A DNA stretch of 64,000 nucleotides, taken from Arcuatula senhousia. Its lineage: Eukaryota > Mollusca > Bivalvia > Mytilida > Mytilidae. A model generated the notes under the pieces. That model had not been told where the DNA came from, did no database searches, and was given only the letters and a program-made list of their open reading frames with translations. Shown here piece by piece: positions 11,701 to 26,700 of the stretch (within the stretch, counting starts at the first letter, position 1; each line of letters starts with the position of its first letter). The DNA is taken from contig OZ020309.1 in the NCBI GenBank assembly GCA_963971305.1, positions 6,131,001-6,195,000 on the forward strand. The letters are read 5' to 3'. The translations under genes were made by a program, and so were the position numbers.

Positions 11701-14700
11701 TTTAAAAAATATGTCTGAGAGTTTAAAGAATTCAGGTCTCTGCGTTTTTTGGCACTACTATGGGAATCTTGACTGCAAAATTAATTTATTACTAAAATTA
11801 AAAATCTCAAAATTTATCACCTATGAAATTTTCTTGCTACATGTATATGAATATTAGAAATATCTGTTCTATGTATGCTAGCATTAAGCCAGTCTTTTAT
11901 CTTGTTATTACAGTAGAACAAGTATTAGCAGTCTATCCTTATGCTGCACAGCACGATGACGAGCTAACATTCCAGAAAGACGCCATAATCAACGTCCTGA
12001 ATAAAGACGATCCAAACTGGTGGAAGGGGGAGGTGAACGGAAGTGTTGGCATGTTTCCGTCAAACTACGTAGGACCTCTGACGATGTCCCCACCACAGGA
12101 TAATACATGTAAGTAGAGTTGCAAGTTTTGTTCAGTACAAGTTGATATGGTCAAAAGCACTGTGTCTCCTTAACTGTTTTGAAAAGTTCTAAATTGCAAG
12201 ATTATTTGGTTTATATTTATTATAAGAAATGTTGCAAAAAATATTATTCATGCATATAAGAAGCTTGTATTGAAAGGAAAAACCTTAAAAGCCTTGGACT
12301 ATTGTTTTTTTTAAAAAGGCTACAAAAGAGCTTTACATCATTAATTTTAACATATGATATAGAATTTTTTGTAACGGGATTAATTTTCAAAGGTAACTTG
12401 TGCTTGCTTATGTTTTAATGTTTAAATCTAATCACTTCCAAAGTAACCAATAAATAAATACATGTATCCTCTGACCTACTGTTTTAAAATATTTGAGTTT
12501 GTTTTGCTTAGTTACTGTTTGGATTTTTCTCCCCTTATCTTGCCTTCTTACTTGCTTACCTCCCTTTTTGTATTTTTCAGAAAGGAAGATCAAAAAAGTG
12601 TCTGCTGGTGTCTGAGAGAAAACAAACAAAAAAACTTCATATCTGTTTTCAGTTTTATTTTGTCAACTGCACTGCAACCATGCTTCCTACTCTATCCTTT
12701 CCATCATTTATATATTATGCTTTATGCATTTTTTAAAAGTTTGGATTTCTCTATAGTGTGTATTTCTCATTTACTCAAAATTTGCTTCGGAATGAATGTT
12801 AGATTTGTTTATCTTTTTCTTGAAATTTGAATAATATAGTGATCTTAAAGAGTAAATATGATAATCTTAAAAGGAATCAGAAATTTGTAATCTGGAAATT
12901 AAACCAAAAATTTGAAATATTTACAATCTAAAAATTTTTAAATATTTTCATCACTAAGATTTTGTTCTAAATATTGAATTTCAAATGTTAGTTTGAGATA
13001 TAAAGCAATTAGTTTTTCAATTTATTCAACAATAAAAATTTCAAGTTTCATTTGAATGTGACACAAACTTTGTGTACAATTTCATTTTATTCATAATGGA
13101 AACTCTGAATAAGAAATTAGAAATGTAGAATGAAGCATGGTTTTAGTTTGTTGATGGGTAAAGCTTTTTTACCACACTTAATGTTACCTGACAATGTTAA
13201 CAAGTTAATGTGTTAATGGTAATATGCTTGTGGGGCTCAAAAGGGGGAAATTGTTAATGCAATGAAATAAAAAGTTAAAGGCTGAAATAAATCATTTCTG
13301 ATAAAGGAAATAAGTTAAAAGAAATTTTGATTAAATTTTCAGAATACTGTAATAGTTAGAAAAAAAAATACATTCTTTTTCCCAATGTTTAACATCATAA
13401 AGTTCTCATTTCAGTTTTGATCAAACATTAAAAGGGGAGACTATTTCTGTAGAAAGGGAGATAATTTGTTAACAGTGTCAGTTGACAGTGTGGGTCAGAC
13501 ACCAGCTGACCTTTTAACCTTTGAACTTTTACTTTCTAACCTTTTTGAACTCTCACTTGCATATTACCAAATATGTTATTTCTACTTAGAATGTAAACTA
13601 TTTTATTTTTTATAACAAAATATTACAGTTTGTCTATATCATTTATTGAGATGAACTTTCTCCATTAGATGGGTAGACCTGGAAATGAAACAAATGACAG
13701 TCTAAATGACTTTTCTATCACAACAGTGTTAACAAAAACATTTTTACAATTTTCAATTTTCCTGTATTCGACCCTTAAATGATTACTGAGTTGGAATTCA
13801 CAATAACAACAAGAAAACTACAATGTTTACAATATTAGAAGAAAAATTAATCATACAATGTAGATTATTAATTGATAGAAGCTTTTTGGTCTGTTATTAT
13901 TCTTAAGGTTGATACAAAACTCTATTACATAATTAAAACTTGTGCAATGAAAGTCAAAGATGACCCAGGGTAATGCATCTTAAAAATCAACTTAATATAC
14001 AAAAAATTGGTATATTAGTCATCAATATGCAAAATAAACTTAAGTGATTTTTGGGTCAGATGTCACAAATTGAAAATATGGGTAATTAGATGTAGAATAG
14101 CTCAACTTCGGTGATTTTTTTCATCATCAGTCTGTTTAGGGTAGTTAATAGTGAACTAGTTTTAGGGTGTTATAAAACTCATTTGTATCACATCACATAA
14201 ATAAACAATTTTGATACCTCAGAAAATTTTGAAATATTTATTTATGTTTCCAAATAAGGTAACCCACCATGATTTGATAAAAGCTTTAAACTTACAACAT
14301 TGATCTCACCTTACCATATCATATTTAGGGGAACCCTACTTTCCTAGGGGTGCCCAGATTAATATTTTAAGAGTAAAACGTCTTAAACTTCTTTTCACAT
14401 TAAATGAAAGGTCTCCCACAACTGAATCAAAAATGTGATTAGCTGGAATTAATTCAAGACCTTGAAAAATATATATTTAAAACATGAAATAACCTTAGAA
14501 CCAAATCTAATCCACCAAGTTTAATTATGCTTTGTTGGATATTTTTCATAAATGATATTATAATGTATGAATCTTAGACTGCATTCATAATTCAGATAGG
14601 CATTTGGTTGAAAATTTTTATTATGGCTATGCAATATCAAAATACAATTGTCTCCTAAAAATAGTATTAATCTGTGCGATATCCACCTTACTCATGCAAT

Positions 14701-17700
14701 ATTTATCAACTGGTTTGTGCAATATTTAAAGTAGGAAGGAAATAAAATGTAATAATATTAATATTAGCTTGATGTTACATGTACTATGCAAAACATGAAT
14801 TATCCGGGTAAAAAAGGAAATGAAATATCAGCTTTGTTTTGAAAATGTAGCAGTAGGTTTATGTCTTGGTTTTGAAGAATGAACTTGCATTGGTTGAGAA
14901 CTGAAAACAATCTGATGCACTGTGTCCAAAATAAATTATTTTAAAATTAAAAAAAGTTATACTGCTTAATTTGATAAATTTAATCTTATAAATTGTCACA
15001 TAGGACATAAATGTTATCGGTGATAAATGTGTGTTTTTGTTAGATTGATGTAAATTAGATTTCAAAAGTTTTTAAAATATATATTTCCCATGCACTTGAA
15101 CATTTTATCTGCACAAATACTATAAATGTTAGCTATGATATTAAAACAAAATATGCAAATGTGTATAGCCAAACATTGTTGTACTAAATGTTGTTCATTA
15201 AAATGATTTTATTGAAAAGTGTCAATCAATTTTCTACTAGAGATTTTATTTTTATCCCAGATTTTTATATTTTGATGAAAGTTTATTATTATTTGTATAA
15301 ACTATGAGTTCATCAGGTTTATTTTTAAACTGTTTTTGAATGAGATTTTTATGATATGAAAATGAATTTGAAAGTTGATTATGGGCTAAACCAGAACTGG
15401 CTCAGAAAATTGTGAAGAAGAATCTTGTTTCAGGTATATAACTAATAAGATATAATATCTTCAAAACCGAGTATTAAATTTTAAAACAAACTTATGCAAA
15501 CTATTCTAAAGGGTTAGGATGTGATTGTGTTCCCTTTAAATTTTTAAAGAAAAAATATCCTAAAGTTTTTATAAGTTTGGTTGATTCTTATCAAAGGTTG
15601 TATTAAAAAATGCTGAATTTGTTATAAAGAAAAAAAAACTTGTGAAAATACTCATTGTAGTTTTACCAAATAGTGTTTTAAGATTTAAACAATATTGGTA
15701 TTATATTTGATTTTTATAAAACAAAAATCTCTAAGTTTTCACTGAAATATCCCTTCAATGAATATCTCCCATCCACAAGCAACAGATACAGATATAGGCA
15801 AAAATATTTCTACAACATTTAGGGTTTTTTTTATCCCCCCCCCATATTTTGTTGAATACGTTATGCCATATTTCCTGATAGTAATTTGTTATTATTCAAT
15901 TTTTGTTATTGTTATATTTATGTAATCATAATAATTTTGAAGCTTATTGTCAATAAATTGTTGTCCTTGTACTCATTTTATTTGAAGATCTCTATTGTCA
16001 AGTCTAAAACCCAACTAAAGTACTGAAATTGTCCCATTATAGTACTTATTGTGGTTTCATTATTATTATTGGGGTATAAATTTTCGTGGTTTTCATGAGT
16101 GTCTGGTTCATATGTCTCAAATCAAATAAGGTCTACCTTTAGATTGAAGTTAGCATTGATTGAAGGATTTAATATTGTCATGAAAGTTTATACACATATT
16201 TCCATTCATGCACTAGTTTCTTTATTCTTCATTTCATTGATTTCAAAATTCATCCTTCACAAATTCTCAAACATTATAAGGAAGGACCTCTCATTGGTGC
16301 CATTAAAAAGTTTGTTGTGTTCAATGTCATATAGATTCCTAGAGCTACAAGCATATTCTGTGAATACCATTTTAACAAAATTACCGATTTACAACTACAT
16401 GTAAGCTTTATCAATGAAATTAAATAACATCAACAAGTTATTGTTGAAAGGAATGTGTCTTAGTTAATTTAGCATTTTCAACCCAACTAAGTTCTTGGGA
16501 CATGGAGGATTCCAAAATACTTATTTACCTTCAAATATTGATGTGAAATGTCAATGTTACTTATGGGGTACCAAATTGCTTTGTTGTCCCCGATGCAACG
16601 TGGAGCAGGGACATAGAAATGCAAGGTGTCTGTCACACTTTGTTAGTGCTCTGAGGCCTACAATTCTTAACGGAAGTTGTGAAATTTATATTTAATGGTT
16701 ATGCCTTTGACAAGTTCGATTTTGAGTACCATGTGACTCTTTTTGTGGAAGTTGTGCCTCTTTTAGTGAGAGGACTTAGAATTTTTGCTGCTTGGCAAGG
16801 GACCCAGGAATTCTGTTCTTGTTTTAGTAGCAACAAAAAATATAGATTGCTACTAGCAACATTATGTAAACCTGAAATTAAAAAACCAAAGGAAGTGTCC
16901 ATGTTTTACATGTTGTGTTTTTGTCCCGTTCTTGTTGGTGTTTACTGGTTTTGTCTCTGCCCTTTCGGACTTTTGACATTCGGATACCCCATTGGTACCT
17001 CTGCTTCTGTAAGGGAAACCATGAAAATGTATACAGACCACAATTAATGAATATACTGGTTTCATTATTATTCGTGGGGTATCAATTTTCGTGGTTTTCA
17101 AGGGTAGCCTTGAACCATGAAATTATATATCCAAAGAAAAGGAATTTTAACATAAGTGTGTATGCTGTAGACTAAAGTACCACGAATTTAAGAATCCACG
17201 AACTGGTACTTTTTCACCAAACCACGAAAATTGGTACCCACGAAAATAAATGAATCCACAGTAGTTCAATTATCATAAGTAAGATGGCAAGAGTGGAATA
17301 AACACAACATTAAAAATAAACAAGTATTGCAGTTAATGCATAGAAGAAAGCAAAGCAACAGTGCAGCCAGTGAAACATATCATGCTATACAACAAACAAG
17401 ACATTTCAATTCACATGTTTAGTGTTGTCAACATTAAGCAAATAATAACACTTAAACTAGTCAATGGGCTGTCCTAAACTTGCAGTTACTATGAGTATTG
17501 CTCCACAACACCACAACATGATGTAGAGGTCTGGTATTTTGCAAATAGCTTTCTTCTATAGTACCATATGGTGTATAGTGATTTTATCCGGTTTACCAAA
17601 TTCTTAGGCAATATTTTGTGAACGGGAGTATCACTAGTGAGCATAAGCTCATAGATTTACTTGTTTCTGCATATCTCTTTCTTTTGAAATTTATAATTAA

Positions 17701-20700
17701 CTATTTCTTGAAAAGAATAGGGTTTGGCACATACAGAGTAAAACCTGGTGTCAAAATAAAATGAATTAAATTGTATATAAAAAGTAATAGTAACATGTGC
17801 CACAAAGAAAGATAAACGAAAAAAAAAAATTAACAAAGCATTTATAAATACATTTGCTTTTTAAGGGTCCAGTGATCCTGTGGTACTGGCCACTACCTCA
17901 GCCCAGGAAAGTAAAAGGCAGAACTACATCCACGAACTGATCAACACAGAAGAGACGTACATGGAAGATATGAGTATTGTTATGGAGGTATGAAAAAAAT
18001 AATTTTGGGCTAGATTAGAACTATATCTTATTCTATGATAACTTATCTTGGGTTTAATGAAAACAAAAAACTTTCTAAACCATCGAGATCTGAATTTCAA
18101 CAAAACTTGCAGAAGCAGACTGGATCTAAATTATGATGAAAAGGTATTCAAAATTATATAACAAGGTTGCAGAATAACAATACAGTCAGTGGATAAAGAA
18201 ATAACGCCGGAACAATCCAGATGATGTATATATTCCCACAGGCTTGAAAATTCCTCTGTGGAATCTTTACACATAGGAATTTTCAAGCACATGGGAGTAT
18301 ATACATCATCAAAACACATTTAACAATGCTACAGATGAACATGAATTTTGTCCGCAGGCTTTCCACGCATCCTTGAAACTTTGAAAAATTCTTAAATTTT
18401 AGTTTGAATCTCAAGGGCTTGGGAAAGACTTTTAAGTTCGAAAAAATTGATATACCCTTTCAACTTCTTGGAAAAACCCTTATATTGACAACATTGGTAA
18501 GTCTTGTGTTTCTAGGCAACCACAAGTGGACCTGAAAAAAATAAAAGTGTATAAAAAAGATATTGCTTTTGAAATATGTGCAGAGCAGGAATTTACTACA
18601 ATTATGTATCTTTCACCTTTCTACATTATTTCTAGGCATTTTTGGAGCCCATGAGAACGTCAGGTGTTTTAACAGAAGAAGAGATTGAGATGGTGTTTGT
18701 TAACTGGAATGAATTAATTCTTTGCAACACTAAACTTTCCAGGTATGTAATAAAGGATCTATTATTTAATGAAATATTGATGTGTTAAATAATGTTGGTT
18801 TTTTTTGGGGGGGGAGGGGCAAGCAAATTGATAGGATAAATTTTATTTTAACCTGGTTCAACCCACTATTTCTTTTGAAATGTACCAAGTGAGGACCATT
18901 GCATTATTCAATTTCTCTGTAATGTATTTGCCTTGTTTTGTCTTTTATTCTTGGATATATGAGATTGATCATCCCAGTTTGGTAGTTTTTTGTTACCTGT
19001 ATTTCATACACAAAATATCAGAAAGGTTCATAATTTTTGCTTAATACATGTTCTAGTATCAATGCATGATTGGTTTTTTTTTCAAACTTCAATAATTTTA
19101 TGTTGTCTTTATTTTCTTTTTTAAAGACTAGCATGTTGTATATTATTAGGTCTTTGAGAGTAAGAAAGAAGATGATTGGAAAAGGGCAGGTCATTCAAGT
19201 CATTGGGGATATATTGTGTGAAAATGTAAGTATATTTTGAAAACACATTTATGCTTAAGGTAAATCTGTTGTTTATTCATTGGCTTCATGAAACTTATTT
19301 ATCAGAAATTTTCATGGAACTTTGCACACTTATTTTAAAGTAAGGACAAAAGTTTACAAAACAAGAATATGTCTAAAAGACACAATGTCCCATCTTGCAA
19401 CATTTTGGGACAGACAGGCAAATGGAAGAACGGACCTGAACCCTATAATCCACCCTACTTTTGTAGATGGGGCAAAACATTATGTAATGCAAACATATAT
19501 GAATATGAATGAGCAGAACATAAATGTCTTTGAAAAACACATTTGCTTGCTTCAATACCAACTAAAGCAGTTGCAAGCTATTCTAAACACCTTATAAAAA
19601 CAACTGATATTGATTTTTTTATTTACATGTTTTTCATATTGTAGATACCCCATTTGACCCCATACATTAGATTTTGTAGTTGTCAGTTAAGGGCAGCTGC
19701 ACTGATACAACACAAAACTGAAAACAGTCCAGAATTCAAGGAAGTTCATAAAGTAAGTACCGTGTATATAAGGTCATTCAATAGTGTTGAGTGACATTTG
19801 TTTTCAACCATATTTGATCACGAACTCAAAAATGATGTAGATATTGATTAACTTTCTTTATATGTTAAATTGTGCCTGTGAGTTGACACGCTGAATCAAT
19901 TATTAACAACGTGACAGGTGTGCTATAGCAAACATGACCTGCTTAATCTTTCAGAGCACCCAAGTTCATTCTCGTTATTGAGTTCACATTGTTGATTGCT
20001 ATACAGTTGTTTTTGTATTTTTGTGTTGTCTGTTCTTGGTTACCGTTTCTGTCTTTGTTGTTTTGGACTGTTGACATTGGGATACCCAATTGCTACCTCT
20101 GTTTCTTTGAATATGCCACCTTATGTCGCAGGTACTGATCTCAAAAGAGATATAGAAAGACTACAGGATTGTAAAACTTATGAAGTTTCCATTCATATCA
20201 TCTGTAGGTAAATAAGAAAACATAGGTTTACATTTTATAAAAAGAACATTCACTGAAGTGCAAGGTGCATACATAAGTGTATGTATTACATGCATATGAA
20301 TTTTATTGGCAAGTGATAACTTCATGAAATGACCTTAAGACCTATACCATATCTTTTTTCTTTAAATATATGTAAAATGTTCATGGTCTTTATTTTTTGT
20401 AATTTGCTTATTAAATAAGGCTTGATTTTTCTTGACGTTGCTTTTCTACCTTTCAGAGATGTGTTACGAATCCAAAGACTAAATGTATGCCGCTGAGTAG
20501 CTTCCTGCTGAAACCTATGCAGAGAATTACAAAGTATCCACTGATGATACAAAAGGTATATTTGGAATCACTATAATAGAATCTTCTATATTATAATAGT
20601 CTCATGCAAATAAAGTTTTTATGGTATATATGTATCTGTTTGTCCATCTGTCTATAAATTCTGTGCACTGAGTAGCTTTGTACTAAAACCCATGCAGAGG

Positions 20701-23700
20701 ATATGAAAATATACAATAATGATACAGAAGGTAACAATTATAAATCTGATTTACAAATGAAAAATGTTAAAATGATTGAAATTATCTAGTTTCTGCAAAT
20801 GAACCATGTTTTGAGTTTTTGTGTCTTCATCAGTTTTCCATTCCATTTCTCATCTAAAACATGGCAAATAGCCTTGATATTTTCCTAAGGTTAAGCAAAC
20901 ATAATGCAAATAATTTTTGCTATTATTGTTTGTGAAACATGTACATGAACTATCTTAAATTTGTAAAAGAAATCTTTTATTGAAACCTTTTCAGATAATA
21001 CAATACACCCCAGAAGGCCATCCTGATCACCAGAATCTGAGAGAAGCCCTTACCAAGGCAGAGGAACTTTGTAGTCAGGTCAACGAAGGTGTGAGGGAAC
21101 GAGAGAATTCAGACAAATTAGAATGGATGCAGGGGCATATCAACTGTGATGGACTGCCAGAGGTAAACATTGATAAATCCAGACATTTTTGTTAAAGGGG
21201 GGAGCTGTTTGATTGGCTTAACAGGCATGCTTTAATAATTTGCTATTTAGTCAAGCCAAAGCAAAAGTTATATTATGAAATATGATAAATAGAATTACAA
21301 GGAGGTGGAGGCATTTAAAATTTTTTAAAATGACAAAAAATGTGTCAAATTTCAGTCATTCCAAAGGTCGGTTGGACCTTGAACAAATCTGGTAAAAATT
21401 TGCTTGGTCCAGTAAAATATTTTGACTTATTTGGTTGCAATGTTCATGATTACAGGACATGTCCAGAAAAAGAGAAAAAATACTTCAGAATCACTGAAAT
21501 TTGACTAAAATCTTACAAATTCGGTTTGTTTTGACATCCTGTTTTGTCATAAATGTCCTATGACATGCTTAAAAAGGTACTAGAACAATCCAGGTTTGTT
21601 CATTCACTTGAACTTCTAATTAGCATAGCAAATCTTCTCCATAACAATTTTGAAATTTTTAGTCATAGAGGGACCAAATATGGGCCTTACTGTACCTTGT
21701 CCTTTATAGTAGGAAATATTGTGAAATAGAATTACAAGCTTCAGTCTTTGTTTTACTTTAGTTTTCTATTTGTGAACTTGATTTATTTAAAGTACATACA
21801 TTGGTTTGTTTTAAAAGTTACTGAATAACACTCAAACCAACCCTCAGTTATAATTTTCTATTTTTGTTAAATGAATTAACATTATTGTCATTAATTTTCA
21901 TAATGCTATTGCCTGTAAATAAAATGAATAAATACATGTATATAGAAAAACACAGAAATATTTGTATTGTCAAGAATTCTTAGTTCCATTTTTTATATTT
22001 CAGAAACTAACTTTTAATTCAGTGACAAACTGTTTAGGACCAAGAAAGATTTTATTTTCCGGAAATCTATTTAAGGTAAGGAGATATTAATGGGCAATAT
22101 AGTCCAAAAGATTCATTAATTTTTTTTAAACGCAAAATATTCTAATTTGTATGCAAAGATGGTTTCACTATTTTTGGCAAGAATTTAGGGTTAAAAATCC
22201 AGGTTATAAAATGGTGTCAATGCTAGGCTGCTGAGTGTGAAAAATTTTGTAAAATTTTGTAAATGAATCATTTGAATATATAATATGAGAAAGGCATTGC
22301 CTAAATGCGAGCACAGCAAACATATAAGATGTCAATGATCATTTACATACCTTTTGAGTTGAAGAAAGCTCCCCCTATACCATGAAACATCAAAGATGGA
22401 TCCTCTTTTTGGCCCTCATATGAGGGAGTTCCACACCTCAATTGAGGAATAAAATCGTTTAGAGTTCAGAATATAAGATATAGAGGACCCCATTCCCGAA
22501 AAGACGTGGACACTTTTGATTCACTGTTTTGATCGTATTTATTTTTATTTTAATCAGTCCATTTTCTAGAACGTTCACTTTGGGACGAGGTATTTGGGGC
22601 GAATGGGAGTAAAAAAAAGAAAATGTAAAAAAAAAAAATGAATAAAATTCGTTTTACTTAAAAAATGAAGTAACTCATTGTCATCAGAATATTTTTCTCC
22701 TTTTTCTATATTTACCAAGAAAATTTTTGGAAGGCGATTAGCAAAATTGGTAATTATTTTCAAATTCACATCGAACCTGTGTGCACGTGAAATTGTGAGA
22801 AGCATATCCAGACGAAAAAAATCAATATCAGCATTAGGCAAATTTTTCCCGGGAACTTGCTGTAGAGCTCTCCGCTTTGAGCTGTGCTCACTATAAATGT
22901 TGGGGTTTTTTTTTGCTTCTGTCATTGAATCTTTTTGCAGAATGAATATATTTTGAAAGCAAAATGCAATCATACCATAAGTACTGAGGTTAAATATTGA
23001 ATGTTACAATGTTTAAATATATTTCAGATGAAGAGTAGCAAAGAACTGGTTGGATTTCTGTGTAATGACTTCCTTCTATTGACCATACCAATCAGTAGTA
23101 ACTTTACCAAGTTTGTGTTCGATTTATAGTTATCAGTTTTAATTCTAGAATTTTATATTATGTATTTCAGATGAAGAGTAATAAAGAACTGGTTGGATTT
23201 CTGTGTAATGACTTCCTTCTATTGACCATACCAATCAGTAGTAACTCTACCAAGTTTGTGTTTGATCAGAAGGCAAAGTCACAGTTTAAAATCTATAAAA
23301 CTGTAAGTCTTGAATAATGTAATTTGTGATTCACTAATTTTTCATACTGTGGTTTCATTTATTTTCGTGGGTACCAATTTTCATGGTTTAGTGAAAAAAG
23401 ATCATTTTGTTGATTCTTAAATTCGTGGTTCTGAAGTCTCTATCATATAGATCAAAGTTAAATATATTAATGGTCAATGAAAATTCAATAAAATTGTGAC
23501 TGGCACGCATCCCAGTTGCTTTGTGGGCATAGTGGCCTGACACTCTGTCAGGTTTCTGAGTGCTTTTTAGTGGACTTTTACCAGCAAGCTTAGGGCTGTT
23601 ATGGGCCTATTTGCCACCCAAAACCCACATGAGTCAAAGAGCAAAAAGGTACTAAAAGGACATTCATATGTCAATGATTCTACAAGGCAGAAATAAAAAT

Positions 23701-26700
23701 ACATGTGGCTAACACAGAAGACGGCAACAGGAAAACAAAAAACAAAAAAAACCCACATGCATAAAGCAAAAAATAACTGAACTAACTAAACAAGGGGTGA
23801 TCCCAACACAAAAAACAGGTGCTTCAAAAACGCTGAAAACGAAGCACGGGTTATAAAAATTGCCAAACACAAAACACAACAAAAATGAATTCAGATAATC
23901 AAAAACACGAAAGCTTGTGCCTCAAAAATGCAGAAAACGAAGCACGAGTAATAAAAATCTCATAACACAAAACATGGGACAAAAATACAGACAAAATGGA
24001 GCACGTACAACCTCCCCAACACAAAAACATGAGAAATATCAAAATCACGAAAACACATAAAATAAAATCGTTGAAACGTAGCTTTTACATCCTCTAAACA
24101 ATCAGCTACTTACCAGAATTCAATCCCTTGACTAGAATTAAAGAATGTTAATAATTATATAGATATAGGTGAAATATCGTGATTTCCGAGTAAAATAAAT
24201 TTCTAGATTTTCACCGAGTTAATTACAGGATTTATCTAACTCGCGTGCGAATTTATCTAACCCTCGTGAAGTTTCCCGCAAAAAATACGTAACATAGATT
24301 AGTGTGCAATACACAATTCATCAATCAAAAATTTATTTTGTTTTCATTATTTTGATGATTTATTTGTCACGTTTATCCAAATTATCTATATAATAAATAG
24401 TATAACTAATGAATGGTGTCGAATATCAATTTTAATGTCATTCGTGTCGAATAACGCTAGGGGATTCAACTCGTGCGCGGAACAAGTTCCGCGCACTTGT
24501 TGAATCCTGGCGTTATTCGAGACTCGTGACATTAAAATTGATATTTGACACCACTCATTAGTTATACTATAATTATTTAATACACAGCCTATTTTCCTGA
24601 ATGAAATCATGGTTAAGAGAGTTGGAGATGAGGACAGTGATACAATGTTATTTCAAGTTTGTCACATCGACAGAGTTTACAACTTCAAGGCAGCTAATAA
24701 TACAGAAAGGTTTGTTCTAGTTTTGGAGATTTGTACAATGTTTTTTAATCTGAGTTTTTGCTTAAATGAAGATATTATCTACCTTGTTTTGTGAGATTTT
24801 GTCCACAGATAAAAATGTTATCTAAAATGCCAAGCACAATTGAGTATTCTTTTTTAACCCTTTGATAGGTCTGTGACTAAAACATGTTTAAAAAATCACA
24901 AGATTTGAAGCATACCACATGTATTTTCAAAATTTAATGAACACCTGACAGACTAACATAAGTAAGGCATATTTGTTTGAAAGAGTCTACAAACATCAAT
25001 GACAATAAATGAAAGTGCACTTAATAATTGTTGATGATTTTTCAATTTGATATATTTTCAGAGAAAATTGGGTGAAGCATTTAAGTCTAGCATCCAAGTC
25101 TTACATTGAAACAGAAAGAAAGAGAAGGGAAAAAGTCCACAGCTGTAAGATAACTGTCCAAAATACTGTCATTTTAAATAATTCAAAATAATCGTACAAT
25201 CGAAATTTTTCAATTCATAAATTTTTATTTTGTCTGCAAATAAAAGCATCTTCAAAGTGGAGTGGAGTAAACATGTGCCATCTGCAAGAAAAGATAAATT
25301 CTTTCAATTTGAATCATTACTTCTTTCAAAAGTTGTAACAGCTTTTAAATCCACAAAAAAAACAAGCTAAACAACCTATTTACTTTACTGTGTAATCATA
25401 TATTTTCATGGGGGTAAAATTTTGTTGTTTAGAGCACAAAACTGAATTGGTGGGGACAAATTTTTGTGGATTTTTTATTTTGATACACAGTCTTTAACTA
25501 AATATTTTAAATTTGTGGGGATTTAATTTCCTGGATTTTTCTTACCCACAAAATAAACGAAATTAAATCCCCCACGAATATTTCTGCTTCTACAGTATTA
25601 TTTTAACCGTAAACTTCAGAATGACCTTTAATGTTTTGCTCATGTATGTGGATGACATTTTCAGTTGAGGAGCCCAATAAAAAAGTTGGGCGTATGTTAG
25701 TTATAATATCAGAGGGAATAAATCTAGCCCCCTCACAGAATGGTAAGAGTGCATGTGACCCCATATTCTTTGTATTCACCATGTTTTAGTTGAATTACTT
25801 GTGTCAATATTTTATGTTTTATTATTATTTATTGTACATCTTAAAATGTTTTGTTTGCCTTAAAGACTATGTCAAATAATTTAAAAACGAGGAAATTTTT
25901 ACTGTCAAATATGTAAAAAAGGATGGTTTTTAATGGATATTTTATTGATTTTAAGGCTGCATCTCTTGCAAAAATTTTACATTCATGACACTTTCTGTCA
26001 CTAAAGCTTTTTAACCTTTTTATGTCCAATTTAAAGAGCAGCATCACAGCTCCCTTCAAATGCTTTCCTTAAATTTGACATGCTCTTTTTTGGTAGTCCT
26101 TGTCTTCCATAGCATCACATCACCTTTTTGGTTTTCCCCTATTCTATTTTTAGTTCAGTTTATTTTTAGCATGGCTATTTTTAATAAGTTCCATTTTATT
26201 TCCACTGCATGTGTTCAGTAAAGCGAACTGCAGGGGTTGGAAGACTACTGGTTGTAATACAAGAAGGCTGTGATCTTCAACCTCGAGATGCAAATGGTAT
26301 GTTGTCTTTTGACCTTTTACCCTTGACTTTTTACCCATAATGCTTTAAATATTGTCTATAGTTGTAACAATCTCTCCAGATAAATGCTTGCTCTTGTCTA
26401 ATGTCTTTCTATAGTACATAGAATTTTATTAATCTCTGTATTTCAGTATTTTATCATAATACATGTACTATAAAGGCCACTCGAGTGTTCTAGCTCTCTT
26501 ATGATAAAAGTTACATAAGAAGTTTTGTTATTATTTTCAATTGATTTTTTGTCTCGCCTGCGACGAAAAGTCGCGGAAGGCGAGACATAGGTATTTCTTT
26601 CCGGCAGCGGCGACGGCAGTTCAGGTTATGGTCTACGCAACTGTCACCATGTCGTGTGACCCTGACCCCATTTTCACGCTCAAGTGACTCTGTGAACTTA

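Noticed and set aside
16495..17175. Overlapping 66-122-aa frames around 16.5-17.2 kb
   Set aside because: They lie in interspersed repeats shared with other places in the window and overlap each other on both strands.
22575..22973. 132-aa minus frame in an intersectin intron
   Set aside because: No recognisable domain, and it overlaps an opposite frame. It begins in poly-A/T rich sequence.
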